From an uncultured Clostridia bacterium (lineage in GTDB: Bacteria > Bacillota > Clostridia > Christensenellales > UBA1242): a stretch of 38,977 nt of DNA. How positions within the stretch are numbered: position 1 is the first letter of the stretch; the number at the start of each line of letters is the position of its first letter. The notes below the pieces were generated by a model that saw only the letters and a list, made by a program, of their open reading frames with translations, searched no databases and was not told where the DNA came from. This document shows positions 23,133 to 31,593 of the stretch, in pieces. The translations under genes and the position numbers were made by a program. The stretch lies in NCBI GenBank assembly GCA_947632645.1, contig CANRQB010000008.1, positions 1 to 38,977 on the forward strand. The letters are read 5' to 3'.

Positions 23133-23960
23133 CTAACTTATTTTTAATTTTTTGATAAAGTTATAAAAGTTTAAATAGAAAATTTTGTTGATTGTTTTTG
23201 TTCTGTGCCCTAGATTTTTTAGGGCGGTTTTTATGTTTTTAAAATCTTTATATCCAGCAATGTTGGTTGGCAAAAAATTTTTATCAAAGCCAAACAGATC
23301 TGTGCCAAAGCCAAAAAAATTGTCGCCATAATTTTTAATTAGGTAGTCAATTTGCATGGCAATATCGCGCGCGCAAATTTTTTTACTCGATATAAAATTT
23401 TGATAGATTGTTATCCCCAAAAAGCCACCACTATTTTTTATTAGTTTAATTTGCTTGTCGGTTAAATTGCGCTTGTGTTTATGTAATGTGTAAATGTTGG
23501 CGTGCGAACAATAAAGAGGATTTTTTGTTAACCTGGCTAGCATATAAAACGATTTTTTATTTAGGTGCGCGCTATCCACCAGCACCCCATTTGCTTCTAG
23601 TTTTTCAATAGCCAGTTTGCCAAGTGGAGTTATCCCGCCATGCCCAAGCGCACCACCCGCAAACTGATTGTCCGCATTCCAAGTGAGTGTGGCAGAAAAA
23701 GGGTTAAGTTTTATAAGTTTATCTAACTCATCCAAATTTTTAACAAACCCTAAATCTTCAATCGAAAGTAGCAAATTTGCATCATTTTTTATTAAATTTT
23801 TTAATTTCTCCACCTTTTTTACATTAAAATTGCCATTAGTAGTAAAAATTGCGCAACTAATAATATTCTCCGTTCCGCGCAAAAACTCCAAATAATTTTC
23901 CAACTCCTCACCTTTCAACTCAGTTAAAAAATCAGTGTGCGCATCACAAATTTTATCCAT
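23133..23960 (-). CDS. M19 family (membrane/renal-type) dipeptidase
   Basis: The 275-residue protein shows the family order: zinc ligands in DAHTD (His8, Asp10), SIEDLG with the bridging glutamate, LTWNADN and the GLT-like GGITPLGK, VDSAHLN with a zinc histidine, CSHAN with the second, RNLTDKQ, and FGFGTDLFGFD. It should split dipeptides, including D-amino-acid forms, with two zinc ions. It is shorter than typical members (about 310-350), losing loops rather than active-site parts. No Shine-Dalgarno precedes the ATG; CATAAT lies 7 bases upstream, a weaker leaderless candidate. A terminator isolates it from the lipoprotein gene upstream. Confidence 0.88.
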   Translation of the reverse strand: MDKICDAHTDFLTELKGEELENYLEFLRGTENIISCAIFTTNGNFNVKKVEKLKNLIKNDANLLLSIEDLGFVKNLDELDKLIKLNPFSATLTWNADNQFAGGALGHGGITPLGKLAIEKLEANGVLVDSAHLNKKSFYMLARLTKNPLYCSHANIYTLHKHKRNLTDKQIKLIKNSGGFLGITIYQNFISSKKICARDIAMQIDYLIKNYGDNFFGFGTDLFGFDKNFLPTNIAGYKDFKNIKTALKNLGHRTKTINKIFYLNFYNFIKKLKIS

Positions 23961-23995
23961 ATAATTTATTATGAAAAGTTATAAATTTTGCCATT

Positions 23996-24020
23996 AAAAA
24001 ACCCGAGCGCTTGCTCGGAT
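23996..24020 (-). terminator. Terminator of the lipoprotein gene
   Basis: Minus strand: ATCCGAGC, loop AAGC, GCTCGGGT, then T-run. It follows the stop at 24023 directly. Confidence 0.85.
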
Positions 24021-24022
24021 TT

Positions 24023-24835
24023 TTAATATGATGAAGTTATATACAAAATATAATTTTCTAGTTTTGGATAAGTTATGCTGCCGTTGTATGCAACAACTAC
24101 CTGCTCGGTCTTTTTAGTTATCTCACCACTATCCGCATCGGTTTGCACTTCTTTAATATAAAAGCCAGTAAGAGTGCCGTTTTCTACAACAAGGTATAAC
24201 TCTTTAATTTCGGTTTCGTTGGTTTCGGCTGGGGTGCATTTATATTTGGTTACATTGCCAACCACCGCCTTAGAGTATACAAGCCCTTCTTGTTGTTCTA
24301 TAGAATTGATAATCTCGCCAATTTCTATTATCCTAAAATAATCGAATTTTAATGGATTTTGTTCGCTATATGGCTCGTAACATTTTATTTCGGGTAGATT
24401 GTTATATAAGATGCCGCTGGTTAAATAATAGCCATAATTTTTTTGCAATTTTACAGACACATCAAATTTATCTTTTAAATTATACTTCGTGCTGCCTTCA
24501 ACTGCAAAAGCGGATGGGGTGCCTTGTTCGTACAAAACTTTGCCATAAAAAGTGCTGGCGTATTGTTCTAAGGTTTCGTCGATATATTCTCTATCCGATT
24601 TATTGTATTGTTCGTAATCGAATTGTATCCCTTTGTTAAAATTTTGCAAGAAGTTGGCGCCATTTACCACCTCCACCATCTCGGTTTTTTCGATTGATGA
24701 ATATTCGCCTGATGTATCTACACTAACTTTTGTTCTTTTATCGTTCGGTTTGCAGCCAACAAGCAAAAGCGAGCAGCAAGCGATAACAATTAATGCAAGC
24801 GCCAAAAATATTTTAGATTTCTTTAAAACTTTCAT
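24023..24835 (-). CDS. Predicted lipoprotein, function unknown
   Basis: The 270-residue protein begins MKVLKKSKIFLALALIVIA and has the lipobox LLVGC at about residues 25-29, so it should be lipid-anchored on the outer face of the membrane. The mature part is rich in E, K, N and Y, with beta-strand-like patterns (LYLVVENGTLTGFYIKEV) reminiscent of LolA/LppX-type or DUF lipoprotein folds, but I recognise no family. GGAGA lies 6 bases before the ATG at 24835; the upstream extension of the open frame was rejected because it hides the signal peptide. It is monocistronic, with its own terminator. Confidence 0.75.
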   Translation of the reverse strand: MKVLKKSKIFLALALIVIACCSLLLVGCKPNDKRTKVSVDTSGEYSSIEKTEMVEVVNGANFLQNFNKGIQFDYEQYNKSDREYIDETLEQYASTFYGKVLYEQGTPSAFAVEGSTKYNLKDKFDVSVKLQKNYGYYLTSGILYNNLPEIKCYEPYSEQNPLKFDYFRIIEIGEIINSIEQQEGLVYSKAVVGNVTKYKCTPAETNETEIKELYLVVENGTLTGFYIKEVQTDADSGEITKKTEQVVVAYNGSITYPKLENYILYITSSY

Positions 24836-24933
24836 AATTTCTCCTATATTTAGGTTATCACATCTAAAAACTAAAAGCAAATAAATATATAATATTTATC
24901 CGCCAAATAAAATTTTTGCGGCTAATTTTTATA

Positions 24934-24958
24934 AGAAAAACAACCCTTGCGAGTTGTT
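24934..24958 (-). terminator. Terminator after the methyltransferase-like gene
   Basis: Minus strand: AACAAC, 8-base loop, GTTGTT, T-rich tail. The stem begins on the stop codon at 24957. Confidence 0.7.
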
Positions 24959-26198
24959 AATCCATATATGTAAAGTTTTTAAGGTCGATAACGTTGCCGT
25001 CCGAATCCACAATTTTTTTGCCGCCCTTCCATTTTATTGAGCTGGTTACAGGGATGCGGGTTATCCTAGGGTTATTATCCACCGGCACATCGGATTTTAT
25101 AAATGTGTTTTTGCCAAGCGCAATGTGATAGCCATCCCTTTTTACATCGTTTGGCAAATTGCTTTCCACAACCCATGGCTGCTGCTTTTGTTTTGTTATG
25201 TGAACTATGCAACACCAAAGCGCCGATTTTATTAAAAATGGCACATCAAATTCGCATCTGCTGCGGTTATCTTTTTGGTTGCCCTCCAGCCCGCTAAAAA
25301 TATATAAATGTTCGATATTGTTAGGGAAATGTTTAAAAATTGTATCCCCACTAACCAAAAAGTAGCAGTCATCAACCAATTCTAGCGCTTTGTTAACAAA
25401 CTCATCCAGCAGCGAAAATGGCAAATTTCCCACTATGGTTTTTATGTTGCTAGGAATGTCGGCTTTAGTTAAGGTTAAAAAATCTTTTTGTATAACATTT
25501 TTCTTCATAGGCAAAATGTCTATTGACATGCCCTCTCCATTAAGCCAGCGGCCGTCCGAAGCGCAAGGGTCTAAGCATTCGGCCTTGTTTAGTTTTGTAA
25601 TTGCAAAAAATTTATTTATAACGTCATGCGGGGTAAGCCACAAATCTACAAACTCTATTTTTGGTGAGCACAATTTATCGCGCTCCTCCTTTGTGCCGCT
25701 GCCTTTTAAGCCGGCCTCGTCCAATCTTTTATTTTCCTCTAAAGTGATTAAATCGTATGATTGTTCGTTTAATATATCCCTATACTTAGAAACATCGGCA
25801 TTTGGGTTTTGTTGGCACAGCTTAAACATTTTTTCTATAATCACCTTGTTGGGCTCGTTGTGGTCGCCCGTTATATATTGCCCCATTTGGTGACAGGTTT
25901 CTATCATTTTTGCATTTGAAGAAAAGAAATTTTGATATTTTTTTCTTATATCGGAGCCTCTTAAAATAAAATAATCAAAAGCAACCACGCCATGCTCCAA
26001 ACAAGTGTTTAACGCATCGGTAGAAATCCTTATTTTGCTAATTGGGCGAGGCATTAATAGGCGCGTCATAATTCCGCCACTGCTGCCGCCACCGCGCAAG
26101 ATTTCCTTTTGTGCCGAGCTATCATTGCAGGCAACCGTTATGCACTCTTTACACGCTTCGGCTAGCCCTTTTGTTATTCTATCTATATTATTATTCAT
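24957..26198 (-). CDS. Methyltransferase-like protein (NLPF-motif, adenine-N6 type?)
   Basis: The 413-residue protein has LTPHDVINKFFAI, then a SAM-site-like motif LDPCASDGRWL (209-218), an acidic strand end SIDILP, and VGNLPFS (256-262), which matches the (N/D)(P/L)P(Y/F) catalytic motif of N6-adenine methyltransferases. Order and spacing fit a Rossmann methyltransferase acting on DNA or RNA. The N-terminal ~180 residues are helical and unassigned. Phage- and plasmid-borne adenine methyltransferases have similar wording, but no phage genes are near. It follows ftsK by 28 bases with GGAGA before the ATG at 26198, so it is probably read with ftsK. Substrate unknown; a nuclease-free orphan enzyme is likely, since no restriction gene is adjacent. 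Confidence 0.6.
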   Translation of the reverse strand: MNNNIDRITKGLAEACKECITVACNDSSAQKEILRGGGSSGGIMTRLLMPRPISKIRISTDALNTCLEHGVVAFDYFILRGSDIRKKYQNFFSSNAKMIETCHQMGQYITGDHNEPNKVIIEKMFKLCQQNPNADVSKYRDILNEQSYDLITLEENKRLDEAGLKGSGTKEERDKLCSPKIEFVDLWLTPHDVINKFFAITKLNKAECLDPCASDGRWLNGEGMSIDILPMKKNVIQKDFLTLTKADIPSNIKTIVGNLPFSLLDEFVNKALELVDDCYFLVSGDTIFKHFPNNIEHLYIFSGLEGNQKDNRSRCEFDVPFLIKSALWCCIVHITKQKQQPWVVESNLPNDVKRDGYHIALGKNTFIKSDVPVDNNPRITRIPVTSSIKWKGGKKIVDSDGNVIDLKNFTYMD

Positions 26199-26226
26199 AT
26201 CTTTCTCCTTTTGTAAAGATAGTGCA

Positions 26227-29200
26227 CTATTCTCCAAATATTGCTTTAAACTCTTCCATAGTTATAAGTACCTGGCGTGGTTTGCTGCCGTTTGGCGCAC
26301 TTATAAAGCCGGCGCGTTCCATTTGCTCTACAATTCTGCCCGCGCGGTTATACCCCACCGAATAGCGGCGCTGAATAACCGAACTGCTTGCCTGCTTGGT
26401 CTCGATAAACATCCTTAGCACGTCTTTAAATATTGGGTCTAACTCTTGCTCTCTCATAGCATCGTCGCCACCCATATCACCGCTTGAATGTGGAGATTTT
26501 ATTGCTTTGCCCGCATCCTCGTCGTACACACCTTTGTTGTGGGTTTTAATGTACTCTACCACCGCGTTAATCTCTTCGCTAGACACAAACGCACCTTGCA
26601 CACGCCTTGGCTCTGGCTTATCTTGTGGCTTAAACAACATATCGCCCTTGCCAAGCAGTTTTTCTGCACCGCCTTGGTCTAGCACGGTGCGGCTATCCAT
26701 AAAGTTGGTCAGTGCAAACGCAATTCGGCTAGGCAGGTTGGTTTTAACCGTACCAGTTATAACATCCACACTTGGGCGCTGAGTTGCAAGCACCAAATGT
26801 ATGCCGGCTGCACGCGCTTTTGCGGCAAGTTTGGCAATGCGGTCTTCAATCTCTTTTTTGGCCTCTAGCATCAAGTCGGCAAGCTCGTCCACCACCACTA
26901 CAATAAATGGAAGTTTATCCTCGCGCTTAGATTTTACTGCATCGCACTTGTTAAATTCGTTTATGTTAACCACCCTATTTTTTGCAAACAAGGCGTAGCG
27001 GCGTTCCATTTCTTTAATTGCCCAATCCAGTGCGTTGATGGTCATATCCTTGTTGGTTATAACTTCTGGGATAAGTAGGTGTGGCAAGCCGTTATAGGTA
27101 GAAAATTCCACCATTTTAGGGTCAACCAAAATTAGGCGCAAATCTTGTGGGCCGCATTTGTAGCACATGCTAAGTAGCATGGTGTTAAGGCAAACCGATT
27201 TACCGCTGCCCGTGCTGCCCGCCACCAACAAGTGCGGCATTTTGTCTAGATTACAGAAAATTATGTCGCCATTAATATCTTTACCCAACACAAAACTCAT
27301 TGGATTGGCGCGCACTCTAAATTCGTTGCTATCGATAAGTTCACGCAAACTAACTGGAGTGACAGTGTTGTTTGGCACTTCTATACCCACACTGTTTTTG
27401 CCCGGGATTGGCGCTTCCACACGGATAGAGCCGTTAGAAGCAAGGGTAAGCGCAATATCGTCCGCCATGGTTACAATTTTGTTAACCGATATGCCGCGCG
27501 GCATGCTGAGTTCGTATCTTGTAACGGCCGGGCCAACCTGCACATTATTAACCTTGGCTGGCACTTTAAAGTCAGCAAGCACTTGCTCCAATCTATCCAC
27601 ATTTTCTTGCAACTGCTCGTCGGTTATGGTGGTTTTGGTTTCCATGTATTTTAAAAGTTCAACCGGCGGTGCAACATATGGCGGAATTTCCAATTTTTCT
27701 TTTGGCTCTTCAATCTTCATTTGCTCGGGCTCTACCGATTTGGATATTTTATTTGGCAGATGGAATTTGCTTAAATCCAAACTTGGGCGCACCACTTCGT
27801 TGTTGTTGGTGTTGCCTAAACTTTCGTTGCGCGGCGCCGAATATTCGTCCACATAATCATCTTGCATGGTTTCGGTTATCTCTTCGTAGTTATTTGCCTC
27901 TTCGTCGGCTGCATCATCTTCGTTTAAATCCTCTATATCGCTGTAATTTTCTTGTTCGCTTTGCTCATCATCCACGCCGTGCAAATCGTCCTGCGCGGAT
28001 AGAATGTCGTCGTTTTGCTCATCTAAAATGTCGCTTCCCTCGGCCGACAAGATATCGTCCTCGTCGATATAATTATTTAGATTGGTTTGGGCGTAGTTAG
28101 ATTGCGTATAGTTGTATTGGTTGCGTTCGTTTTGTGTATAATTTGCCTGTTCGCTTGGCTGCTCGACCTTATTATCCACCGTTGGCTTGCTAGAAAGTTC
28201 TACAAACCCATCCAAATCGCTATCGTTATCTTCCAAAATTATATCGTTGTATTTATCTTCACTGGCGGTTGGCTGGCTTATGCTCTCCTCGGCTGGCGTG
28301 TCAATCGGCTTAATCTCCTCGGCGTGCGCGCGCTTAATTTTTTTGCTATTATAATAGCCAGTAGTGCTATCCAAAAACAGATCGTCCTCGTTTTCGGGCG
28401 GGATAACCGGCTCGATTGGGGTTAAGATGTAGTCCCGCTTGCTGTTTGGGCGCGATTGACTTTCTATCTTGGTTATGTCCGCGCTTGGCATGTCGGACGA
28501 AATTATGTCGGATTTATCCACAATGCCAAGTTTTTGTTTGGCTTCTTTTTTGTTATCCTGCTTAATAACTGGCGCAGGTGCGGCCTGTTTTTCTATGCCA
28601 AAATCCTCTATACTGTTAAAATCGAATTTGGTTTTAACCTCTTTATGCCCAACTGTGCGGTCCACATACACATAGTCCACAATCAGCCCAACAATAATTG
28701 CCAGCGCGATTGCACTAAATATGTACGCGCCCACAAAGGTTATAAGTTTTACAATAGGATAACTTATTAAACTAAATATTAGTCCGCCCGCCGTGGTTTG
28801 CGCTTGATAGGTGGCTTTTAGGTTTGCCCCATAGCTAGACATATCAATCTTAAGCACATTAAGCATAACAAGATGGAAAACAAACCAGCATAGGACAGTG
28901 GCGGTTATAAGGTAGCCAACATAGCGCTTTTTTATTGCAAACTGGCGCCTTAAAAGTTTAAGTGAAGAAAAGACCGCGCCAATAAAGCAAATTGGATATA
29001 CGCTAAGCCCAATTGTGCCAAGCAGAGCATGCCTAATTGGATTAGGGAATAGGCACAGCACAAATAACATAACAAAAACAGCAAGCAAAATTGCGCTTGG
29101 CCTTATTTTTATTTTAAATTTGGATGGACTAGTTTGTTTTACTGGTTTTTCTTTTTTAGGTTTTTCTGCCTTTTCTTTTAGTTTGGGTTTTTTTTCTGGT

Positions 29201-29232
29201 TCGTTGTTAAAAGAAGATTTGTAGATTGCCAT
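26227..29232 (-). CDS. ftsK: DNA translocase FtsK/SpoIIIE
   Basis: The 1001-residue protein has an N-terminal membrane domain of about four helices (45-200), a long acidic, Q/N/D-rich linker (about 210-500), the motor with Walker A GSTGSGKS (672-679), Walker B VVVVDELADL and ATQRPSVDVITG, and the C-terminal gamma winged helix (about 930-1001; SSVIQRRYSVGYNRAGRIVEQME). It pumps DNA through the division or sporulation septum. The linker is unusually long and acidic for a SpoIIIE-type member. AAGGAG lies 6 bases before the ATG. The promoter is at 29278-29306. Confidence 0.96.
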   Translation of the reverse strand: MAIYKSSFNNEPEKKPKLKEKAEKPKKEKPVKQTSPSKFKIKIRPSAILLAVFVMLFVLCLFPNPIRHALLGTIGLSVYPICFIGAVFSSLKLLRRQFAIKKRYVGYLITATVLCWFVFHLVMLNVLKIDMSSYGANLKATYQAQTTAGGLIFSLISYPIVKLITFVGAYIFSAIALAIIVGLIVDYVYVDRTVGHKEVKTKFDFNSIEDFGIEKQAAPAPVIKQDNKKEAKQKLGIVDKSDIISSDMPSADITKIESQSRPNSKRDYILTPIEPVIPPENEDDLFLDSTTGYYNSKKIKRAHAEEIKPIDTPAEESISQPTASEDKYNDIILEDNDSDLDGFVELSSKPTVDNKVEQPSEQANYTQNERNQYNYTQSNYAQTNLNNYIDEDDILSAEGSDILDEQNDDILSAQDDLHGVDDEQSEQENYSDIEDLNEDDAADEEANNYEEITETMQDDYVDEYSAPRNESLGNTNNNEVVRPSLDLSKFHLPNKISKSVEPEQMKIEEPKEKLEIPPYVAPPVELLKYMETKTTITDEQLQENVDRLEQVLADFKVPAKVNNVQVGPAVTRYELSMPRGISVNKIVTMADDIALTLASNGSIRVEAPIPGKNSVGIEVPNNTVTPVSLRELIDSNEFRVRANPMSFVLGKDINGDIIFCNLDKMPHLLVAGSTGSGKSVCLNTMLLSMCYKCGPQDLRLILVDPKMVEFSTYNGLPHLLIPEVITNKDMTINALDWAIKEMERRYALFAKNRVVNINEFNKCDAVKSKREDKLPFIVVVVDELADLMLEAKKEIEDRIAKLAAKARAAGIHLVLATQRPSVDVITGTVKTNLPSRIAFALTNFMDSRTVLDQGGAEKLLGKGDMLFKPQDKPEPRRVQGAFVSSEEINAVVEYIKTHNKGVYDEDAGKAIKSPHSSGDMGGDDAMREQELDPIFKDVLRMFIETKQASSSVIQRRYSVGYNRAGRIVEQMERAGFISAPNGSKPRQVLITMEEFKAIFGE

Positions 29233-29543
29233 GGTTTCTCCTTAAGCTTTGCTAAATAATTTAAATTCCTTTAACTAATTATACAACCAAAAACAAAAAA
29301 ACACAAACAATTTTGGCACAATAAAATTTTAATTTTATAAAATTAAATTTTAAAAAAGCGTATTATGTAAAAAAATAGCTTTTTATAAAAAACTGCAATT
29401 AAATAAAAAATTTTATTAAATCTTTGATTTTTCAAAAAAATTTTAATTTTTTATAAATACTATATGTTAAAAAATTTATGATTTTTTTTATTTATTGCTA
29501 TCATTTAAAAAACTTATAATTTTTGCTAATTTTTATAATTTTT
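29233..29543. other. AT-rich region upstream of ftsK
   Basis: These 311 bases between ftsK and the deacetylase gene consist mainly of A/T runs. Apart from the ftsK promoter (29278-29306) nothing convincing is seen. No clear terminator for the deacetylase gene was found. Confidence 0.55.
29278..29306 (-). promoter_or_regulatory. Likely promoter of ftsK
   Basis: Minus strand: TTGTGT (29301-29306), 17-base spacer, TATAAT (29278-29283), about 45 bases from the ATG. Confidence 0.65.
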
Positions 29544-30239
29544 CTATTCTGCCAAGCAATCCGATACTGTGGTTGGAGTGTAATCGTTATTTATTGCAAA
29601 TGCCAAAATGTTTGCAAACGCATCCACTGTTTGTTTGGTTGGGTGCATAAGCACCAGGTCGCCGCCCGATAAATCTTTGGTTGCGCGCTTGAATATTATG
29701 TTGCTATCCTTATCGCGCCAATCGATGGTGTCGTGCGTCCACATTATGGTTTTGTAGTTTAAACTTTCCGCTGCATCCACAGTTGTAACATCATACGCGC
29801 CGCTTGGCGGCGCAAAAAGCGTCATCTCTATGCCCAAGTTTTTGCTAAGCACCTCGTGGCATAGGCGTATTTCTTGCACGTTGGCATCAAAATCTAGCGT
29901 ATCTTGGTCGCGATGATAAAACCCGTGATTGCCAATTTCGTGCCCACGAGCGTAAATTTCTTTAATTAAACTTAAATTGTTAACCGCCCAGCAACCGCCC
30001 ACAAAAAAGGTGGTTTTAACGTTGTATAAATCCATAATGTCTAGCATGGCCTTAATGTTTTCGTTTCCCTCGTACACGTTTATCATAAAACAAACATTTT
30101 TGCTGTTAGTGTTGCCCGAGTACACCACACGCGTGTCGCCAGAAACTTGCGTTGTGGCAATATTTGTAAAAGTTAGTGCAATAAGGCAGATAAACATAGC
30201 AACTATAACTATATTTGCAACAACTTGGCTTTTTTTCAT
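29544..30239 (-). CDS. Divergent polysaccharide deacetylase (NodB-fold) protein
   Basis: The 231-residue protein has an N-terminal membrane anchor or signal (ANIVIVAMFICLIALTF) and a NodB/CE4 domain: TTFFVGGCWA, the metal histidines in NHGFYH, FAPPSGAYD for motif 3, HDTIDWRD for motif 4 and LVLMHP for motif 5. Motif 1, normally TFDDG with the catalytic aspartate, reads MINVYEG here, so both aspartates are missing. It is therefore either a variant class or catalytically dead. Canonical members remove acetyl groups from peptidoglycan or chitin-like sugars, including in spore cortex. AGAGGTG lies 4 bases before the ATG. Confidence 0.85.
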   Translation of the reverse strand: MKKSQVVANIVIVAMFICLIALTFTNIATTQVSGDTRVVYSGNTNSKNVCFMINVYEGNENIKAMLDIMDLYNVKTTFFVGGCWAVNNLSLIKEIYARGHEIGNHGFYHRDQDTLDFDANVQEIRLCHEVLSKNLGIEMTLFAPPSGAYDVTTVDAAESLNYKTIMWTHDTIDWRDKDSNIIFKRATKDLSGGDLVLMHPTKQTVDAFANILAFAINNDYTPTTVSDCLAE

Positions 30240-30316
30240 AACACCTCTTATTTAGTGTATTTTTGTTTAAAATAAATTATGTCTTAAATAAATTTTAATA
30301 AAAATTAAAAATAGTA

Positions 30317-30345
30317 TTGACAAATTGCACAAAATGGGATAAAAT
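30317..30345 (+). promoter_or_regulatory. Sigma-A promoter of the helical-repeat protein gene
   Basis: TTGACA (30317-30322), 17-base spacer, TAAAAT (30340-30345). Confidence 0.85.
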
Positions 30346-30366
30346 TATATAGTTTTAGGAGAAATT

Positions 30367-31368
30367 ATGTCTAAAAATAAAAAACCAATCCAACCCACCG
30401 CAAGTTTAAGCGCCGTGCTTAACCGAATGGAGCAGCGCCGAAACGGAGAACAAACACCTCCTTACCCATTACAAGAGTCATATGCTAGACAACGAACTAA
30501 AAAAGAGATGCTTTATGGGCACAAAAACAAAGAACGTAGGCAGGAGAAAACTGAGCAAAGGCAAAAATTAGTAGCGGGAATAAATAATAAAATAGAAAAT
30601 CTATACAATGATATGGTAAATTTTTACAATCAATCTAAAGATATAGAAAAGACAATGGCGCAGTTTGAACCCGCACTTAATCAATTAGATGAGGAATTTA
30701 ATAGAATTAAAGGTCACTATCAAGCAATATACCCTAAGCAAAAGATATTGTCCCGCCTTTACAAAGTGGATCCTAACTTTATAAAATACTTTTCTACGAA
30801 TGGGCTAAAATCTTATCTAAAAGACAGCACAATAACTCCAAATGAAAATAATGTGGATTATATTTACGAAACTTTAGGCGAAAAAGAAATTTTAAAAATG
30901 GAAAAAATGGTAAAATATTTTCCTCAACTTATCAAATACATGGATACAAGCCAAGCTATATATGCAATAAAAAAAGATCCATCGTTATATGACAAGTGTA
31001 ACGACAGAACAAAATTAGAAATAAGCACAAAAATAGATGCACATGGAAACCATATAATACTAGGTGAAATTTTAAGTAGGAATTATGATTTTATTAATCA
31101 TTTGTCAAACCAAGAATTGCTTATAGTTTTAAAAGATTACCCTTCCAAGTTTGGAATCGCATGCAAAACTTATCCGCGCACTCTTTTAAAATTAAAACCT
31201 GGTGTATTTACAATAATTGCGCCATCTGTAGTTTTTCAAAGTATATCCACTAGCGATTTAGTTGAAAAGCTAAAGGAAGAGGAAATATACACCAAAATAA
31301 CACGGCAGCACCCAGAACTTAAAGAGTATTTTGATTGCTCTTTAAATGTTGCCAAAACAAATAGATAA
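30367..31368 (+). CDS. Unknown protein with coiled coil and helical repeats
   Basis: The 333-residue protein is not recognised. Residues 1-55 are basic and disordered-looking (MSKNKKPIQP, RQRTKKEMLYGHKNKERRQ). Residues 60-125 form a coiled coil. The rest repeats a helical pattern of the form PxFIxxLSxxxLxxxLKDxP: DPNFIKYFSTNGLKSYLKD, FPQLIKYMDTSQAIYAIKKD, YDFINHLSNQELLIVLKD, perhaps a fourth near YPRTLLKLKP. This suggests an alpha-solenoid scaffold that binds a protein or peptide. There is no signal peptide or membrane segment. AGGAG lies 6 bases before the ATG. It has its own strong promoter and terminator. Confidence 0.8.
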   Translation: MSKNKKPIQPTASLSAVLNRMEQRRNGEQTPPYPLQESYARQRTKKEMLYGHKNKERRQEKTEQRQKLVAGINNKIENLYNDMVNFYNQSKDIEKTMAQFEPALNQLDEEFNRIKGHYQAIYPKQKILSRLYKVDPNFIKYFSTNGLKSYLKDSTITPNENNVDYIYETLGEKEILKMEKMVKYFPQLIKYMDTSQAIYAIKKDPSLYDKCNDRTKLEISTKIDAHGNHIILGEILSRNYDFINHLSNQELLIVLKDYPSKFGIACKTYPRTLLKLKPGVFTIIAPSVVFQSISTSDLVEKLKEEEIYTKITRQHPELKEYFDCSLNVAKTNR

Positions 31369-31403
31369 ATTTGTACCACATGCCCACCTGGCCATGCAAT
31401 TAA

Positions 31404-31438
31404 AAAATATACATACCCCGTAAGGTATGTATTTTTTA
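31404..31438 (+). terminator. Terminator of the helical-repeat protein gene
   Basis: ACATACC, loop CCGTAA, GGTATGT, with flanking A-run and T-run (31402-31437). Confidence 0.85.
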
Positions 31439-31482
31439 TATAAATCGCTTGCGTGTTTTTGTTTGTGTATCGTCTATTTGAT

Positions 31483-31571
31483 ATACCCAATATGGCATAT
31501 TTTTTATACCCCTATGCGGTATTTAATATGCCACAATATTATACCGCACCAGAATACCCCCATATGGCATA
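31483..31571. repeat. Interlocked ATACCC/TATGGCATA repeat cluster
   Basis: Three direct copies of ATACCC-(n)-TATG: 31483-31499, 31506-31522 and 31554-31571. Two inverted repeats interlock: TGGCATATT (31493-31501) with AATATGCCA (31525-31533), and TGCGGTAT (31515-31522) with ATACCGCA (31541-31548). The order a-b-a'-b' would make a pseudoknot in RNA, or paired sites for a dimeric DNA-binding protein. Confidence 0.6.
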
Positions 31572-31573
31572 AC

Positions 31574-31593
31574 AAAAAAGGGCTTATGCCCTT
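31574..31593 (-). terminator. Terminator of pnp
   Basis: Minus strand: AAGGGC, loop ATAA, GCCCTT, T-run. It starts on the pnp stop codon. Confidence 0.85.

Noticed and set aside
24957-26198. Restriction-modification system
   Set aside because: No nuclease gene lies nearby; the neighbours are ftsK and a lipoprotein gene.
27167-28770. Long open frames on plus opposite ftsK (up to 229 codons)
   Set aside because: They are antisense shadows of a well-supported ftsK gene, lack ribosome sites and have implausible composition.
31483-31571. CRISPR-like array
   Set aside because: Repeats are short, imperfect and unequally spaced, and no cas gene is present.
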